Source: Lasiosphaeria ovina (taxonomy: Eukaryota > Ascomycota > Sordariomycetes > Sordariales > Lasiosphaeriaceae). Taken from it: a stretch of 64,000 nucleotides of DNA. A program made the translations under genes and the position numbers. Shown piece by piece: positions 36,959 through 47,585 of the stretch (positions are counted from its first letter, which is position 1; each line of letters starts with the position of its first letter). The DNA lies in NCBI GenBank assembly GCA_033439765.1, contig JAULSN010000001.1:6820001-6884000 (forward strand), written 5' to 3'. The notes under the pieces were generated by a model. It ran no database searches. It saw only the letters and a program-made list of their open reading frames with translations, and was not told where the DNA came from.

Positions 36959-37102
36959 ATTCTACTCCACTTTTTCTACTCTTTATTATTATCCATTCTA
37001 CCGTCCTTCACCGCTAATAAATCTCTCTTACGGAAGCTCCAAACCTAACCTTCCGTAAAACCTTTCTATAGCTACTATTCATTTAACGCTTTAATACCTA
37101 AT

Positions 37103-37480
37103 TGTTACGAATCCCTGAAGAAATGCACGAGGGCGGGGCAGTCACTGTTTGGGGCGGACCAATCAGGAGTGTCCCAGGGTCCCGAGCCCTGGAAGCTCGG
37201 GATAACGGGACCCTGCGCGTGGTCCCGAGGCCCCGGTGTACGGCCCCTCACAACCAAGGGACATCATTAATTAGCTCCCTTAGTTAGATATATATAATGA
37301 CCGTAGCCACGGTCTTAGATAGGGCTTGCTTAGTTCCTCAAGCAAGCAATACACATTCTCTACACTCATACACTTTGAGTGGCAAACCCAGTTTGACTGT
37401 ATTACCCGTGTAATAGGAGCTTGCCCTTTGTTCATTCTTCATACCTACTCCTCAGACCCCCAGTGCCTGTACACGATACA
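37103..37480 (+). repeat. solo LTR candidate of another family
   Basis: 378 bp beginning TGTTACGAATCCC and ending ACGATACA. It contains a TATATATAATG TATA-like site and a GC-rich first half that is not RIP-decayed. The flanks show no clear target duplication. Confidence 0.45.
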
Positions 37481-37539
37481 ACCTTGACCCACATAGTCGA
37501 GCGGTTTGTAATACTAATTAATACTCTATTAATATAACC

Positions 37540-38510
37540 TTATTAATAATACCGGTAACGGTAATACTAAGCTACTTAATCTAATCGAGATATTTTATAA
37601 GACTGAAGGGACTAAGGTATACGTATCTAGTTAACCGGGAAAGCCTTTTAAAGTACGCCTCCTTAGTAAGCCGACGCTTAAACTAGAGGATATTACGCGA
37701 ATAGAGATTAAGGCCTATATTAGGTCGTAACTCACGTAGTACTTTACCGATTTTATACCGGGCTAGCTAAACGATTAGGCGATGGTTTCTCGGTTAGCCT
37801 CTTATATCGTTAATAAAGCTAGAGGCGTATTTCTATACGTAGAGTTAGTTATAAAAGGTCTAGAAAACGGATTACGTAGTAGCGACTCTATTTCCTAGCT
37901 TATAAAGAAGTTAGACCTTCTCGAGCCCGGCGACGTTAACGCCCTCTATATCGTTATACAAAAACGACTTACTAGCGATGAAGAAATATACCTTAAGGAC
38001 GCCGCTATTATTCTTAATATAGTCCTCGTATATCTCGATCTATAATATATAGCTCGTACCGCGGAGGGGCCGGTACTAATAGTCCTGCCGCTAGATCTCC
38101 ATTTACTTACGGTAGCGCTAAATAAAGGACTCGCCGTAGCTATAATAAAAGGTAACCGGAAAGTAGAAGACGTCTTTATTATAAGGCGCGAGTTATTACG
38201 GCGTATAGAAATCGCGTAGATATATAGCGGGCTTTTAGAGGTATATAATAACGATAAGAATAGCGTCGCCTTAATCCGTAACTCCGTATACGAGTTCCTC
38301 CGGAACACCCTAGAAGGCCAGGCCATTCTCGTACCGGACGAATCATCGGTAGCGGACTACATCTTCTACCTTATATACGGCGAGTTGGCGCTAACTAGGG
38401 CTAAGCTACGGCTTATGGATGAATATGCCCGTCGTCCTAATACGGCAAGTAGTAACGGTAATACGAGCCTCGGGCTATACGTCGACTGTGAAGGCAGGCA
38501 TATATAGGAG
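37540..38510 (+). pseudogene. RIP-decayed NACHT-type (NLR) gene fragment
   Basis: The plus strand reads a protein typical of the region after the NACHT P-loop in fungal NLRs: IKAYIRS, SRLASYIVNKARGVFLYVEL, VIKGLENGL, LDLLEPGDVNALYIVIQKRL, then a winged-helix-like region to EGRHI near 38505. Trp codons have become TAG or TGA and Gln codons TAG. The P-loop and the C-terminal repeats are not visible. It is one of two NLR-like relations in the window, with the STAND gene at 4.2-7.1 kb. Confidence 0.6.
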
Positions 38511-38519
38511 ACAATGCTA

Positions 38520-38731
38520 CAAGTAAAGAATGACTAGATTCGTAGATAACTAAGCTAAAGAAAGAAAAAGGAAAAAGAAGAAGTCTGCGGGCTCTGTAGG
38601 CTTCTGGTTTTGTGGTGGTGTGCGGGGTCGTGGTGCTAGTCCCGATCGGGAATAGCGGGGCCTGCACACCAGGGCTAGCAGCTAGGGCATGGTCGCGGCA
38701 CTACGGACCTCAGTTCGGCCGTGCCGTGACA
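38520..38731 (-). repeat. diverged gypsy-type LTR remnant
   Basis: On the minus strand it begins TGTCACGGCACGGCC after a G-rich tract and ends in an AAGAAAAAGGAAAAAGAAG/GTAGATAACTAAGC section. The layout matches LTRs A-D (pyrimidine run, GGGGCTG/AGCGGGG block, ATTCGTAGA) but the sequence is diverged, suggesting a sister family. The left end is uncertain. Confidence 0.45.
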
Positions 38732-40070
38732 TCGACAATATCCCCCCGCTCCGCGACTCTACCCCCTCGTTAATAAGGGGAAAACAAACCTCAAGCCGGC
38801 TCATTTTCCGGTATCGCGTTAAATTAGTTATCTACGTAGTGCAAGGAGCAGGCTGAGACTCTTATGCCGCCTGAAGTAAAGCGGTTTAATGTGATCTCAG
38901 AGATGTAGATAGATAAGAGACTATAGGTCTCAATTACGAGGCTATATAAGCCCCGAGGTAAAAAGGAGCTTCCTTTTACTAACTGGGATGGCCTCGTTAC
39001 ACAGGTTCCGGCGCTTAAGGACTGGGATCACGAGGATGAAGAAGAGGAACAACTTATAACGTTTTTACTCGCCTCTATTAACAAGCTTTATGCACTCTGG
39101 GCCGACTAAAAGAAGAAAGCGGACTTACGTACAGCCTCAATAGCTTCAGATATTAGTATTTCCCCTAACGCCTCACGCAAGCGGGTAGGAGAGCCCTTTT
39201 GTTCGTGGTACTTAAACCACGTAGGGATCCTACAGGTCTAAGGGTGGTAGATCTACCGTTGGGGGGTGTAATGTTAGTTCTATTCTGTCTACGGAACTAA
39301 GCTGGGCTCTAGGGCGACCGGGGTTTTGTGTGTGCGGGCGGGAGGTCTGCGCGCGGCACGTGCCTTCCTACACGTGCGCGGTCACGCGACCCCGGCCGCC
39401 TGGCTGTGTCGCCGGGGATGCTGACAAGGTGGATCTCGAATGAGGGCGGGAGCGCCGCGCCGTGCCCGCCCGCGGGGAGTGTGGTAGGGTACGAGCTCGC
39501 GCCGGTCGGCGATGAGGATGGTGTGGAGTGGGATGCGACGACGGCCAAGGCGAGGGGGCTGTTCTTGCAGTACTACTAGAGAGAGAGCGTCGAGGACGTG
39601 GCGGGATGGGTTCCTTGGGGGGTGTGTTGGTCTGTTGGCCTTTGGGTAATTAGGGGGAGTGGATGCATTGCTTTGTTTTTTTTGCATTGGGTTTGCTTTT
39701 GGGTACATAGGGTTTTACTTTGGTTTGTATTGCGTCGGACCATGTGTTCATAAACTTCGCCAGCTCGATCAATAATAGTGCATCAACCGTTGCTTATAGT
39801 TGCTCATTGAGCTATTGTTCGTTGAGCTGCTTGTTGAGAAGTCGAAAACAACTGGTTTCACGTCGATCTCTGACAGGCAGTCTGGACACAGGAAAATGAA
39901 CTGATGTATCTTTGATGTTGAGCAGAAACAACCTAGTCCGAGCCTTGATTAATATCCAGATTCTCGTACCATTGAGTACTGAAATTCCTTGATCGACCCC
40001 GACATGTCAGAGACATCAAACCGCAGGACTAACACCCTTTACCCTGAAATTTGTTCCTTGCAATCCAATT
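38732..40070. other. repeat island border and intergenic sequence
   Basis: At 38820-39200 a plus-strand frame with stops reads KELPFTNWDGLVTQVPALKDWD..., probably from another element. At 39300-39600 the composition jumps to GC-rich; the ORFs there on both strands look random. From 39600 the sequence is ordinary. Confidence 0.45.
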
Positions 40071-42619
40071 TCACACAGGCACCGCAGCAGATAGACTCAG
40101 TGTCACCGGGGACCCAGAGAGTGTGACCCAATAAATAGCTGGCTCCGAGCCAACGATATCCTCCGTACTTAAGCCCGACGAAGTAGCGGTGCCGGGAACA
40201 GTGACCGGCACGAGGGTACCACATGAGTTCCCTGTCGCTGTGACTGTGACGCTGACAATCGCGGTGCCGTCGTCCGAGTAGTTGTAGACGAGGTTAGGAG
40301 CGCACGCACTGCAAAAAAAGTCAGCCTCGCACCAGGTAAAAGGTTGAGGGACGGTCAGTGAAACACAAAACTTACTCGAGAGTCATGCGGTTCAAAAACA
40401 GCTCGGCAATGTCGTCGAGCTTCAGGGAGGTAATCGGCCAGTCGGTTCTTTTCAATACACGAAGGTCAGTAAAATCCGCACACGCCAGGTCTTAGAGAGT
40501 AACTATTACATACAGCCTGACCATCTCCTGGGTAATCGTCTCCACCCAGATTTGGAGCAGGGAGAGGCTCCCGGACTGGGAGCCCACGGTAAAGTCATCT
40601 ACGTCGCCGGAGCGCAGATTGGCTTGGTGGAACATGAAACTGTTTGCTAATGTCAGCACAGCAACATTTGACATTAGAAAAAGGGATGGTAACTTGCGGG
40701 TCCGGGTGTAGTCCCAGCAGGTACCGGGTATTCACGGCACGTGCATCGTCTAGCAGCGTCGTGAAAGTGCCGCTGCCGCCAGACGTGTTGATCCACTCCT
40801 GCAGCGTGCAGCTTTGGGAGTAACAGTTGTAATAGATCGTGGTCGCTTAGGATTGTCAGTGGGCGTAGAAGCAGGGCAAGGAGATGGAAAGCATACCCCA
40901 ACGCGGAATAATATTGATCCCGACGCCACCATTTGCTTCAACGGTGGTGGGAAGTGGCCAAAAGGGACTCGACTGTAGTTCGGTTGTCAGCTGATATAAA
41001 GATCATACAGCCTCGGAATGGAACTTGCCGGATTCCTTAACACGGGTCGTGTGTTGTCGCCGATGGCATTCACGATGCCGTTGTCGAGCCATGCTCTGAT
41101 GGCGTCGCCGTTGTGCAGCCCGGTGATGGATGGTGGGATCAACCCGGTTGGGGAAAACCTGGCGCTGGTCCACAGGCCGATCTGTTTAAGCCACTGGACG
41201 TTGTATGAGGCCTCGAGATTTGCGTCACGGTAGGTCGCGTTGTTGAGCTCTTCGTGGGTGAACGTGTGAGAGACGGCTGAGAAAACGTCGAGGTTATTGT
41301 TGAACCAAGTGGCAATTTCGTCAAGCTTTGAGCATGCTAGAGACCACGAGAATCCTGACACGGTAAATTCAGCTGGCCACAGATCCGTCCCAGTGCCGAT
41401 TGGTTTTTGGAATTCCAAAGGCGTGTCAGGCGGGTAATTGTACTCGACGGCATAGTCCGGGGTGCACACGCCCACGCTGGAGTCAAGATTGGTGGCGGCT
41501 TCGATTGCACCGTTGCCGTTGTGACCTATCTCGATGATATAGTTGGACCCAGACGGCAGCCGTGAATTGATATCAGCTTGCCAAGCTTGGTGTGTGTCTA
41601 AATCGCTGGTCCTGATGCGGAAAGTAGTGTTTGGTGGCGAATAGATTTCCGTGTCCAGATGCATGTCGTCGACTTGAGTATTTAGGTAGACTTTGCGTTT
41701 TCCCGCGACTGGAGACCCCTGAATTAGGACGTGTTATCACGAAGGCATGGAGCACTTACAGAGGCCCCTGGTCATCCAGTGAATGTAGGCGTGCTGCAGG
41801 AAGTTGCTCGTCTGGGACCAGTCTGTAGACCACCCCAAAAACCATACCATTTGCTGCCGACCCTGGAAGTTGTTGATGATGGCCGCCGTTGTCGTGGCTG
41901 TGACCGCCCCCGAAGAGTCAGGTGCAAACTCGGCAAACGCTTGAGCCACGGTGTCGTTTGTGATGGTGGCAGGATAATGCCAAATCCCTTGTGTGCTCAC
42001 GCCTGCGCCACTAAGGATGGATGTTTAGGCGCAAGAAGGGTTTGGCAAGTGGTGAGCATCATCTTACGTCTTGATATTGGCTGTGGGGAAGGCCGAGGCA
42101 TCCGTAATGCTGATAAGCTGCTCTACCCCTACATTGCAGCAGCCATCGCTCCCAGCTGCAGTAGTGACGCCTGTGCCGAGGTCAGCACCGAGGCCAATCA
42201 CCGACAAAGATCGGACGTCGTGTGGAAGTATTACCAAGATCAGTGGCTGGAAACGAGTCCAATCGAACCATGCGTATGCCGAAGCTGGTCTGGTAGGTAT
42301 AGAGATCCTCCCATTGAGCTGCGGTGATGGCGCTAGCCCAACTAGTCGAGTACGAGTAGGCAACCTCGCTCAAAACAATGATGCCACCGTAGTTTCCTTG
42401 CGTGGCTGAGGAACTCAACGCGGGGAGAGTTACGCCGGACTGTGGCACGAGGACGACCTGGAAGGGAATCCCGTAGCCATCCAGACCAGAAGTGGCGGAG
42501 CTTGCAGACGAGGCATCGCGGGCGAAGATGAGGATGGTGCTTGTCACTGAAGTGGCAGCATGTGTAAGACGTGCGAGCAGTGTCAACGAGACGGCAACCG
42601 CAATGCCGAGAAAGAACAT
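40071..42619 (-). CDS. agd3: galactosaminogalactan deacetylase (CE18), nine exons, 697 aa
   Basis: The enzyme removes acetyl groups from GalNAc in secreted galactosaminogalactan, making the polymer cationic and adhesive. Exons: 42619-42235, 42170-42068, 42010-41760, 41708-41009, 40967-40897, 40845-40698, 40639-40514, 40447-40376, 40308-40071. All phases close. ATG 42619 opens a signal peptide (MFFLGIAVAVSLTLLARLTHA). Family blocks follow: ASSGLDGYG-type, TQGNYGGIIVLSE, GRQQMVWFLGWSTDW, YLQHAYIHWMTRG. The deacetylase core has D260/D261 in TQVDDMHL and metal-binding H394-x3-H398 in SHTFTHE. The C-terminus has a beta-type domain. Intron 6 (40697-40640) is GC-AG. Intron 4 would be only 41 nt, and an alternative donor at a GTGTTA just upstream cannot be excluded. 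It is divergent from ega3. Confidence 0.9.
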
Positions 42620-44016
42620 TGTGCCAGATCCAGTTCGGGAGGATGTAGGAACAGAACAGAAGCAGTGAGGTAACGGGGAAGGTCATGCCTTTCACCAGTG
42701 CACGACCAGACGGCAGCACTTGTCTTGTCCGGGGACCAGCTGTAGAAAATATACGAGAGAAGATTAGTTGGCTCTTCATGTGCCACTGCAGGCGACGGGA
42801 GGTATAGCAGCAAGGCCGCGCAAGTTGCTGCTCGTGTCCGCAAAGGCCCTAATTAGACGCAGGAACCACAGGAACCCAAGCGAGCTTGGGATAGTTGATA
42901 CCCAACGACGACCTTTGGCGATTGTAGATCTTGATCACACCCGCCGGGATGAAACGAAAAGCGACACATATTGTCGGAAGATGGGCGAACACTGCTAGGT
43001 GTCCGACAAAGAAAATAGAATGGCATGACAATCACGAGTTGAGTACGGGCAAAGGCTCAAATTTCAGACCCGGCGCGTTTGTTGGACAATTTGGAGGGCC
43101 CCAATTCTTGGTCAGTTAATAGACGTGATTCTGTGAAACCTACGGCTGGGTGAAAATCATGGATTTAGTTCGCGACCATTCGAGGCGAGGACCGATGAGA
43201 CGCGAATTGGCCATTGATCGCTGCGGGTGCGTGCATTGGCCTGCGTCGCGACTAGCACGGCACCCCCTTTATGCAGCTTCCTGAGGTTGCTGTCCAATAT
43301 CGCAACTTGGAATACGGGCGACAAGCGCTTCCATCAGCCCCCCAAGCCCGATGAAATTTGTGGGGAATGTTTCCAGATTTCGTCCATTCCTACGGCTGGA
43401 CGTAGAATGTTGCTGAAAGGAGTGAAGTGCTGCGTCGTTCTATTCCAGAAAGGGAAGGACAGAGGGACTAAGAAACTTGGGTCACGCCATGCTTAACTAC
43501 TTATGACTGTGCCACCAACAAGCCCCCGATAATTAGATAAAATTGTCTACTGAGTAACACTGCAATTAATTGCTAAACTGTTGGTGCTAAGCGAGCCCGC
43601 AGGATTCGTTGCACAGCCGAAGTAGCGAAAAAAGGAAGAAAAAAAAAGCAATCGACGTGGGACCACAGAGGCGGCCTCCAATAATCCAGCCACGGAACAC
43701 AAGCATAACCTCCCGAGTCGCTCTCATTACTCTTCGAATCATAGTCAGGCTGCATCCCTCTGATAAACTCGGAAAGACGCAATACGCACCAGGCCATCAC
43801 CTCTTCGACCGCGCTTGGAGCAACTTCCGCCCCTAGTCGCATCCACCAACCCGACTGCACCAACCTCCCCGTCTTCGCTTCGCGTGCCAACAGCTCTCGA
43901 TCGCACCATAGATCCGATTCTTGGACCTTCCCCGCGAAGATCGCTACTTTACTTTCCACCCACTTGCCTCTTCCCTTGCCCTGTGCCTGCTTGCGCGTCC
44001 TTGTCTTGTTGTGGTC
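42620..44016. promoter_or_regulatory. shared divergent promoter region of agd3 and ega3
   Basis: 1.4 kb separates the two start codons. The ega3 side is CT-rich in its last 100 bases, typical of fungal leaders. The 161-codon minus-strand ORF here has no recognisable features and I treat it as chance. Confidence 0.5.
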
Positions 44017-45087
44017 ATGGACGGCAAAGTTTATGGCAAGAATGAGGTCACGCCGCACGCGGTCGGCGATAACGAAGACCCAGAGCCACTGACCCAGAAG
44101 GAAACAAGATCAACATGGCTGTCGCGGCGTTCCCGGCTTGTACTCTCCACCCTGTTGCTGGCTTTGGTGATACTGGGACTGGCACTTGGCCTTGGCTTGG
44201 GTCTCGGTCTCAGACACCACGGAGGGACGCCGGCCCCGTCTGCCACGCCTTCTCCAGAACCAGGCCCAATATGGCAACCCAGAGTCAACATGTCCTGGCA
44301 GATCATCCTCGACTACCCGCTCCGCATTGACGACGAGAATCCCACAATCGAGCCCGACGTCGACGTCTATGACATCGACATGTTTCTCAGCCAGAACAAC
44401 ACCGTCATAGCCAACCTTCACAAGCTCGGCAAAAAAGTCATATGCTACTTCAGCGCTGGCTCATACGAACCATGGCGACCCGATGCATACAAGTTTCTAG
44501 ACTCGGATCTCGGAAACACGTTAGCTGGCTGGGCGAATGAGCGGTGGCTGAACATCAGCAGCCCGTCGGTCCGGGCTATCATGGCCTCGAGGATCGAAAT
44601 GGCCAGCAAGATTGGCTGCGATGCCATCGATCCGGACAACGTGGACGGCTACCAGAATGACAGCGGTCTGGATCTGACAGCTACAAGCTCCATCCAGTTC
44701 CTTAACTTCCTCGCCGGTCTAGCCCGCGAACACAATCTCGCAATCGGGCTCAAGAACTCCCTGGACATTATCAAGGACGTACTGCACCTCGTTCAGTTCT
44801 CGGTCAACGAAGAGTGCGCGAACTACCACGAATGCTTTGCTTTCTCGGACTTCATCCAGGACAACAAGCCCGTCTTCCACGTCGAGTATCCCGCCGGAGC
44901 CCCGGGAGCAATATCTACAAAGGAACAGCAGGATTCGTGCGAAGCATCTGGGGCGGCTGGCTTCAGCACGGTCCTGAAAACACTCGAGCTCACAAGCTGG
45001 GTCGAGTATTGTAATGGCCAGACAGCAAACACTTCAGTGATCACCACAACAGTGGATGACCATCCTATTCTACCAAATATTTTCTGA
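44017..45087 (+). CDS. ega3: endo-alpha-1,4-galactosaminidase (GH114), type II membrane protein, 356 aa
   Basis: Ega3 cleaves alpha-1,4-linked galactosamine in deacetylated galactosaminogalactan. A single exon. The ATG at 44017 (MDGKVYGKNEV) is chosen over the upstream in-frame ATG at 43921 because it gives a short cytosolic tail, then one Leu/Gly-rich membrane segment (about 41-66), then a Pro-rich stem and the catalytic domain, the type II layout. GH114 TIM-barrel motifs: WQIILDYPL near 94, DVDVYDID near 116-121, KKVICYFSAGSYEPWRPD (139-156), the acidic CDAIDPDNVDGY (about 201-212) and an FHVEYP motif. The catalytic acids should be among these Asp/Glu. Its stop lies 78 bp before the sph3 start. 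Confidence 0.9.
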   Translation: MDGKVYGKNEVTPHAVGDNEDPEPLTQKETRSTWLSRRSRLVLSTLLLALVILGLALGLGLGLGLRHHGGTPAPSATPSPEPGPIWQPRVNMSWQIILDYPLRIDDENPTIEPDVDVYDIDMFLSQNNTVIANLHKLGKKVICYFSAGSYEPWRPDAYKFLDSDLGNTLAGWANERWLNISSPSVRAIMASRIEMASKIGCDAIDPDNVDGYQNDSGLDLTATSSIQFLNFLAGLAREHNLAIGLKNSLDIIKDVLHLVQFSVNEECANYHECFAFSDFIQDNKPVFHVEYPAGAPGAISTKEQQDSCEASGAAGFSTVLKTLELTSWVEYCNGQTANTSVITTTVDDHPILPNIF

Positions 45088-45165
45088 AGCGCAACCACAC
45101 ATTGCCCAAAACTTCGAGTCGTATCCACGGAACACAGCCAGGACAGTCCGCATCTTTTCCTCAGC

Positions 45166-45948
45166 ATGGAGTCTTCTTCAGTCTCCGCGGCGGAAAGTCA
45201 GCGCTTCATCTTGCTGCCGCTCTACATCTATCCTGACACAGCCGCCTGGGAACCTCTCTTTTCCGCTGTCCAGAGACATCCAAATATTCAGTTTGCCGTG
45301 ATTGCGAATCCAGCAAACGGTCCAGGAAACCGCCGTGCAACGGACGCCAATTACAACGCTTCCCTGCTCCGGCTCTCCTCCCTGGCAAACGTCACAATTC
45401 TCGGATATGTCTACTGCAGCTACGGGGAGCGCCCCTTGGAGGAGTTGAAGCTTGACATCAAGACGTACCGCGGATGGTGCGGGGAGCAAAACATACGGGT
45501 AGACGGGATCTTCTTCGACGAGGCACCATCGGGTGCGGAGCTGGTGGAGCACATGGCAGAGGCAGCGGAGAACGCACGGGAGACACTCGGGGATGTGGCG
45601 AGAGGAGGTGCACCAACAGTCATCTACAACCCGGGAGTGTTTGTTGACCAGGCGTACTACTGCTCTGCCGATTACATTGCCGTTTTCGAGAACAGAGTGG
45701 CCGAGTGGGACTCAGCCTATGTGTGCAGCAACTTAAAAGCTCTTCCGGACGATCTTCGCGCCCGGTCGATTGCGATCGGCCACAGCGCGGAGGATAGGAG
45801 CATGCAGATGCGCTTCGTTGAGCAGGTGGTTGGCGAGGCCGGGTTTGCCGGTCATTTCGCCACTACTGTCGGCGGGTATACGCAGTGGTGCCCGAACTGG
45901 GCGGCATATGTTCGCAGGGCGGGTTGCTGGGCCAAGGCGGAGGACTGA
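45166..45948 (+). CDS. sph3: spherulin-4 family glycoside hydrolase (GH135), 260 aa
   Basis: Sph3 hydrolyses GalNAc-rich galactosaminogalactan and is needed for normal GAG production in Aspergillus fumigatus. A single exon reads LLPLYIYPD, the conserved VIANPANGPG (45-54), YVYCSYGERP (81-90), the acidic DGIFFDEAP (113-121) with the likely catalytic acids, and VIYNPGV. The C-terminus is GGYTQWCPNWAAYVRRAGCW-like. The protein starts MESSSVSAAESQRF with no signal peptide or membrane anchor, unlike what is expected of an enzyme acting on an exported polymer. An N-terminal exon may be missing, or it may be joined to the ega3 transcript. Confidence 0.88.
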   Translation: MESSSVSAAESQRFILLPLYIYPDTAAWEPLFSAVQRHPNIQFAVIANPANGPGNRRATDANYNASLLRLSSLANVTILGYVYCSYGERPLEELKLDIKTYRGWCGEQNIRVDGIFFDEAPSGAELVEHMAEAAENARETLGDVARGGAPTVIYNPGVFVDQAYYCSADYIAVFENRVAEWDSAYVCSNLKALPDDLRARSIAIGHSAEDRSMQMRFVEQVVGEAGFAGHFATTVGGYTQWCPNWAAYVRRAGCWAKAED

Positions 45949-46780
45949 TAGGATGGGATCTAGAATGACGCGAGGGGTCTAAAATGATACGAAAGAAACC
46001 AGAGAGAAAAAATCGTGTTCGGCTGCATCACCGGCCGCATACTGTCGTGCCATCTCGGGCGTGGGCTGTGAAAGTGTGCGGGGACGTAGGTGCATTTCGT
46101 ATCGGCATGCCACCTCGTTCTTCGGCCCGTCATTTACCCCTGAAAACTGTCGTGTCTCATGGGACAGGAGCACCGCATCGCGGATTTCACGGGAAGCACA
46201 ATCCTACCGGAAGACCAGTGGCCATTTCGTCGAGCTTTCTATGCAGTCTCTTGCACTTCTCGGGCATCGCCACTGCTGTTTGACCTGGCGGAAATACCTG
46301 GCGAACGCCGAAGGATTGGCAACAACTCGCGAGGTTGGCCCATACCTGCTGACGCGGCCGTTCGTATTCAAAGTGCACCACGCCTTGCTATACGGTCGGC
46401 TTCCAGTTTCCTTCCGTCCCCTGGTGCACGACAGTGAGGCACGTGAGTCCCTCGGAGGGAAATTGACGTTGGTTTTTCTTCTGCTAACACCAAGTCAACC
46501 TTGGGCGTCACTGCTGTCATACTGGACAGTCCCCTGGGAACCATCACGAGAGCAGGAAGTCACCAAGTGTAATCCAAAAATAATCAAACTCAGAGGCTGG
46601 TGTGTTCAATTGTGCTCGAGCAATAACATCTAGACATACTTACCACGAATTCTTAATGTTGAAAACTTGATGTTAGCGTTCATCTTTGATGCCGGGTCGC
46701 CTTTGACATTCCGGCCGTTCCAACTTCGCAATCCCGCCCCTACAATTATTCATCATACCATTGCAACATCCAATGCCAGC
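45949..46780. other. intergenic, no supported gene
   Basis: Three overlapping ORFs on the plus strand (up to 190 codons) and shadows on the minus strand show random composition and no domain. The final 60 bases before 46781 (CCTACAATTATTCATCATACCATTGC...) look like a leader for the small secreted protein. Confidence 0.55.
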
Positions 46781-47194
46781 ATGAAGCTATCGATACTCCT
46801 CTTTTGCACCCTCTCCGTGGCCTCCACACTCCCAGCCGTCGACGTCATCGCTTCCGTCACCCTGGAGCCTCGCGGCACGCGACACAAATTCCACCATTCG
46901 CGCGACACCCGACCCGACTTCCGTCGACAATGTCTCTGCCCTACGGATAACTGCCCGACGTTTCTTAGCAACAAGGCTGTAAGTTCCCTCACAAGGGACT
47001 ACCACGTGGCTGTCATGTCCCGTGTCTAAGACATTATGGTATTTCTAGCTGTGCGAGTGCAGAGGTGCCGCGCTCCAAGCCTGCTTCCTGCTCTCGCAGC
47101 GCGGTTGTCCTGTACCATCGGCCAAGGTGAGCCGGCATCCAATAGCTATGGCTATGACTTAAATTAAGATTGATGGATTGTGTAGATATGTTGA
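46781..47194 (+). CDS. small secreted cysteine-rich protein, three exons, 94 aa
   Basis: Exons 46781-46978, 47049-47126 and 47186-47194. Donors are GTAAGT and GTGAGC, acceptors are TAG, and all phases are 0. The start MKLSILLFCTLSVASTLPA is a good signal peptide. The rest has a basic region (RGTRHKFHHSRDTRPDFRR) and then eight cysteines: CLCPTDNC followed, across the splice, by LCECRGAALQACFLL, GC and a C-terminal IC. The last exon encodes only Ile-Cys-stop. A small, secreted, even-Cys protein is effector-like or a surface protein. I recognise no family. It sits between sph3 and uge3, so it may be co-regulated with the cluster. Confidence 0.65.
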
Positions 47195-47585
47195 GGGTGA
47201 TGGGGCTTTTTTAGGGTCAAGGCTAGTTCTCGGCAGCCCAAAAGCAAAAATTATGTGAAAGTCTGTTGTTGTCAATACCAAATTATCCTTCAACGATTAC
47301 CTATTACCATTACCAGCATACCGACCTAGTCTATGAGGAATATTACAAAGAGCTTTTCCAAAACAAATGTCAAATAATTGCCTTGGCTTGTTGCGGGACT
47401 GGCGGTTCTGCCGAATGTGCTGGGCCTCGGCGTGAATTTTGACGGTTCCGGCCCACTTGCTGCCCAGCTCCCACCTTCCTCCCCTCCGCACCCGAGAAAA
47501 CGCTGCAGTCCAGTCGGATCCACTCACTCGTGGAAAAATCAGCCCATCACGCGGGCAAGCCAGTGAGTGCTGTGTCGTTTCCCTG
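47195..47585. other. intergenic between convergent genes
   Basis: Contains the 3' ends of the small secreted protein gene and of uge3. No gene is seen, and an AT-rich stretch at 47230-47360 could hold polyadenylation signals. Confidence 0.6.

Noticed and set aside
24519..36963. Target-site duplication for the outer gypsy element
   Set aside because: The 5-bp flanks GTTAG and ATTCT do not match even allowing for C/T changes, so the two outer LTRs may not come from a single clean insertion.
39309..39708. GC-rich overlapping ORFs at the edge of the repeat island
   Set aside because: Open on both strands in several frames with no homology pattern; explained by local GC-richness.
43573..44058. 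161-codon minus-strand ORF between agd3 and ega3
   Set aside because: It overlaps the ega3 start antisense, has no domain, signal or conserved look, and its composition fits chance in GC-balanced DNA.
46061..46633. 190-codon plus-strand ORF between sph3 and the small secreted protein
   Set aside because: No recognisable motif and random-looking composition; the region overlaps other equally open frames.
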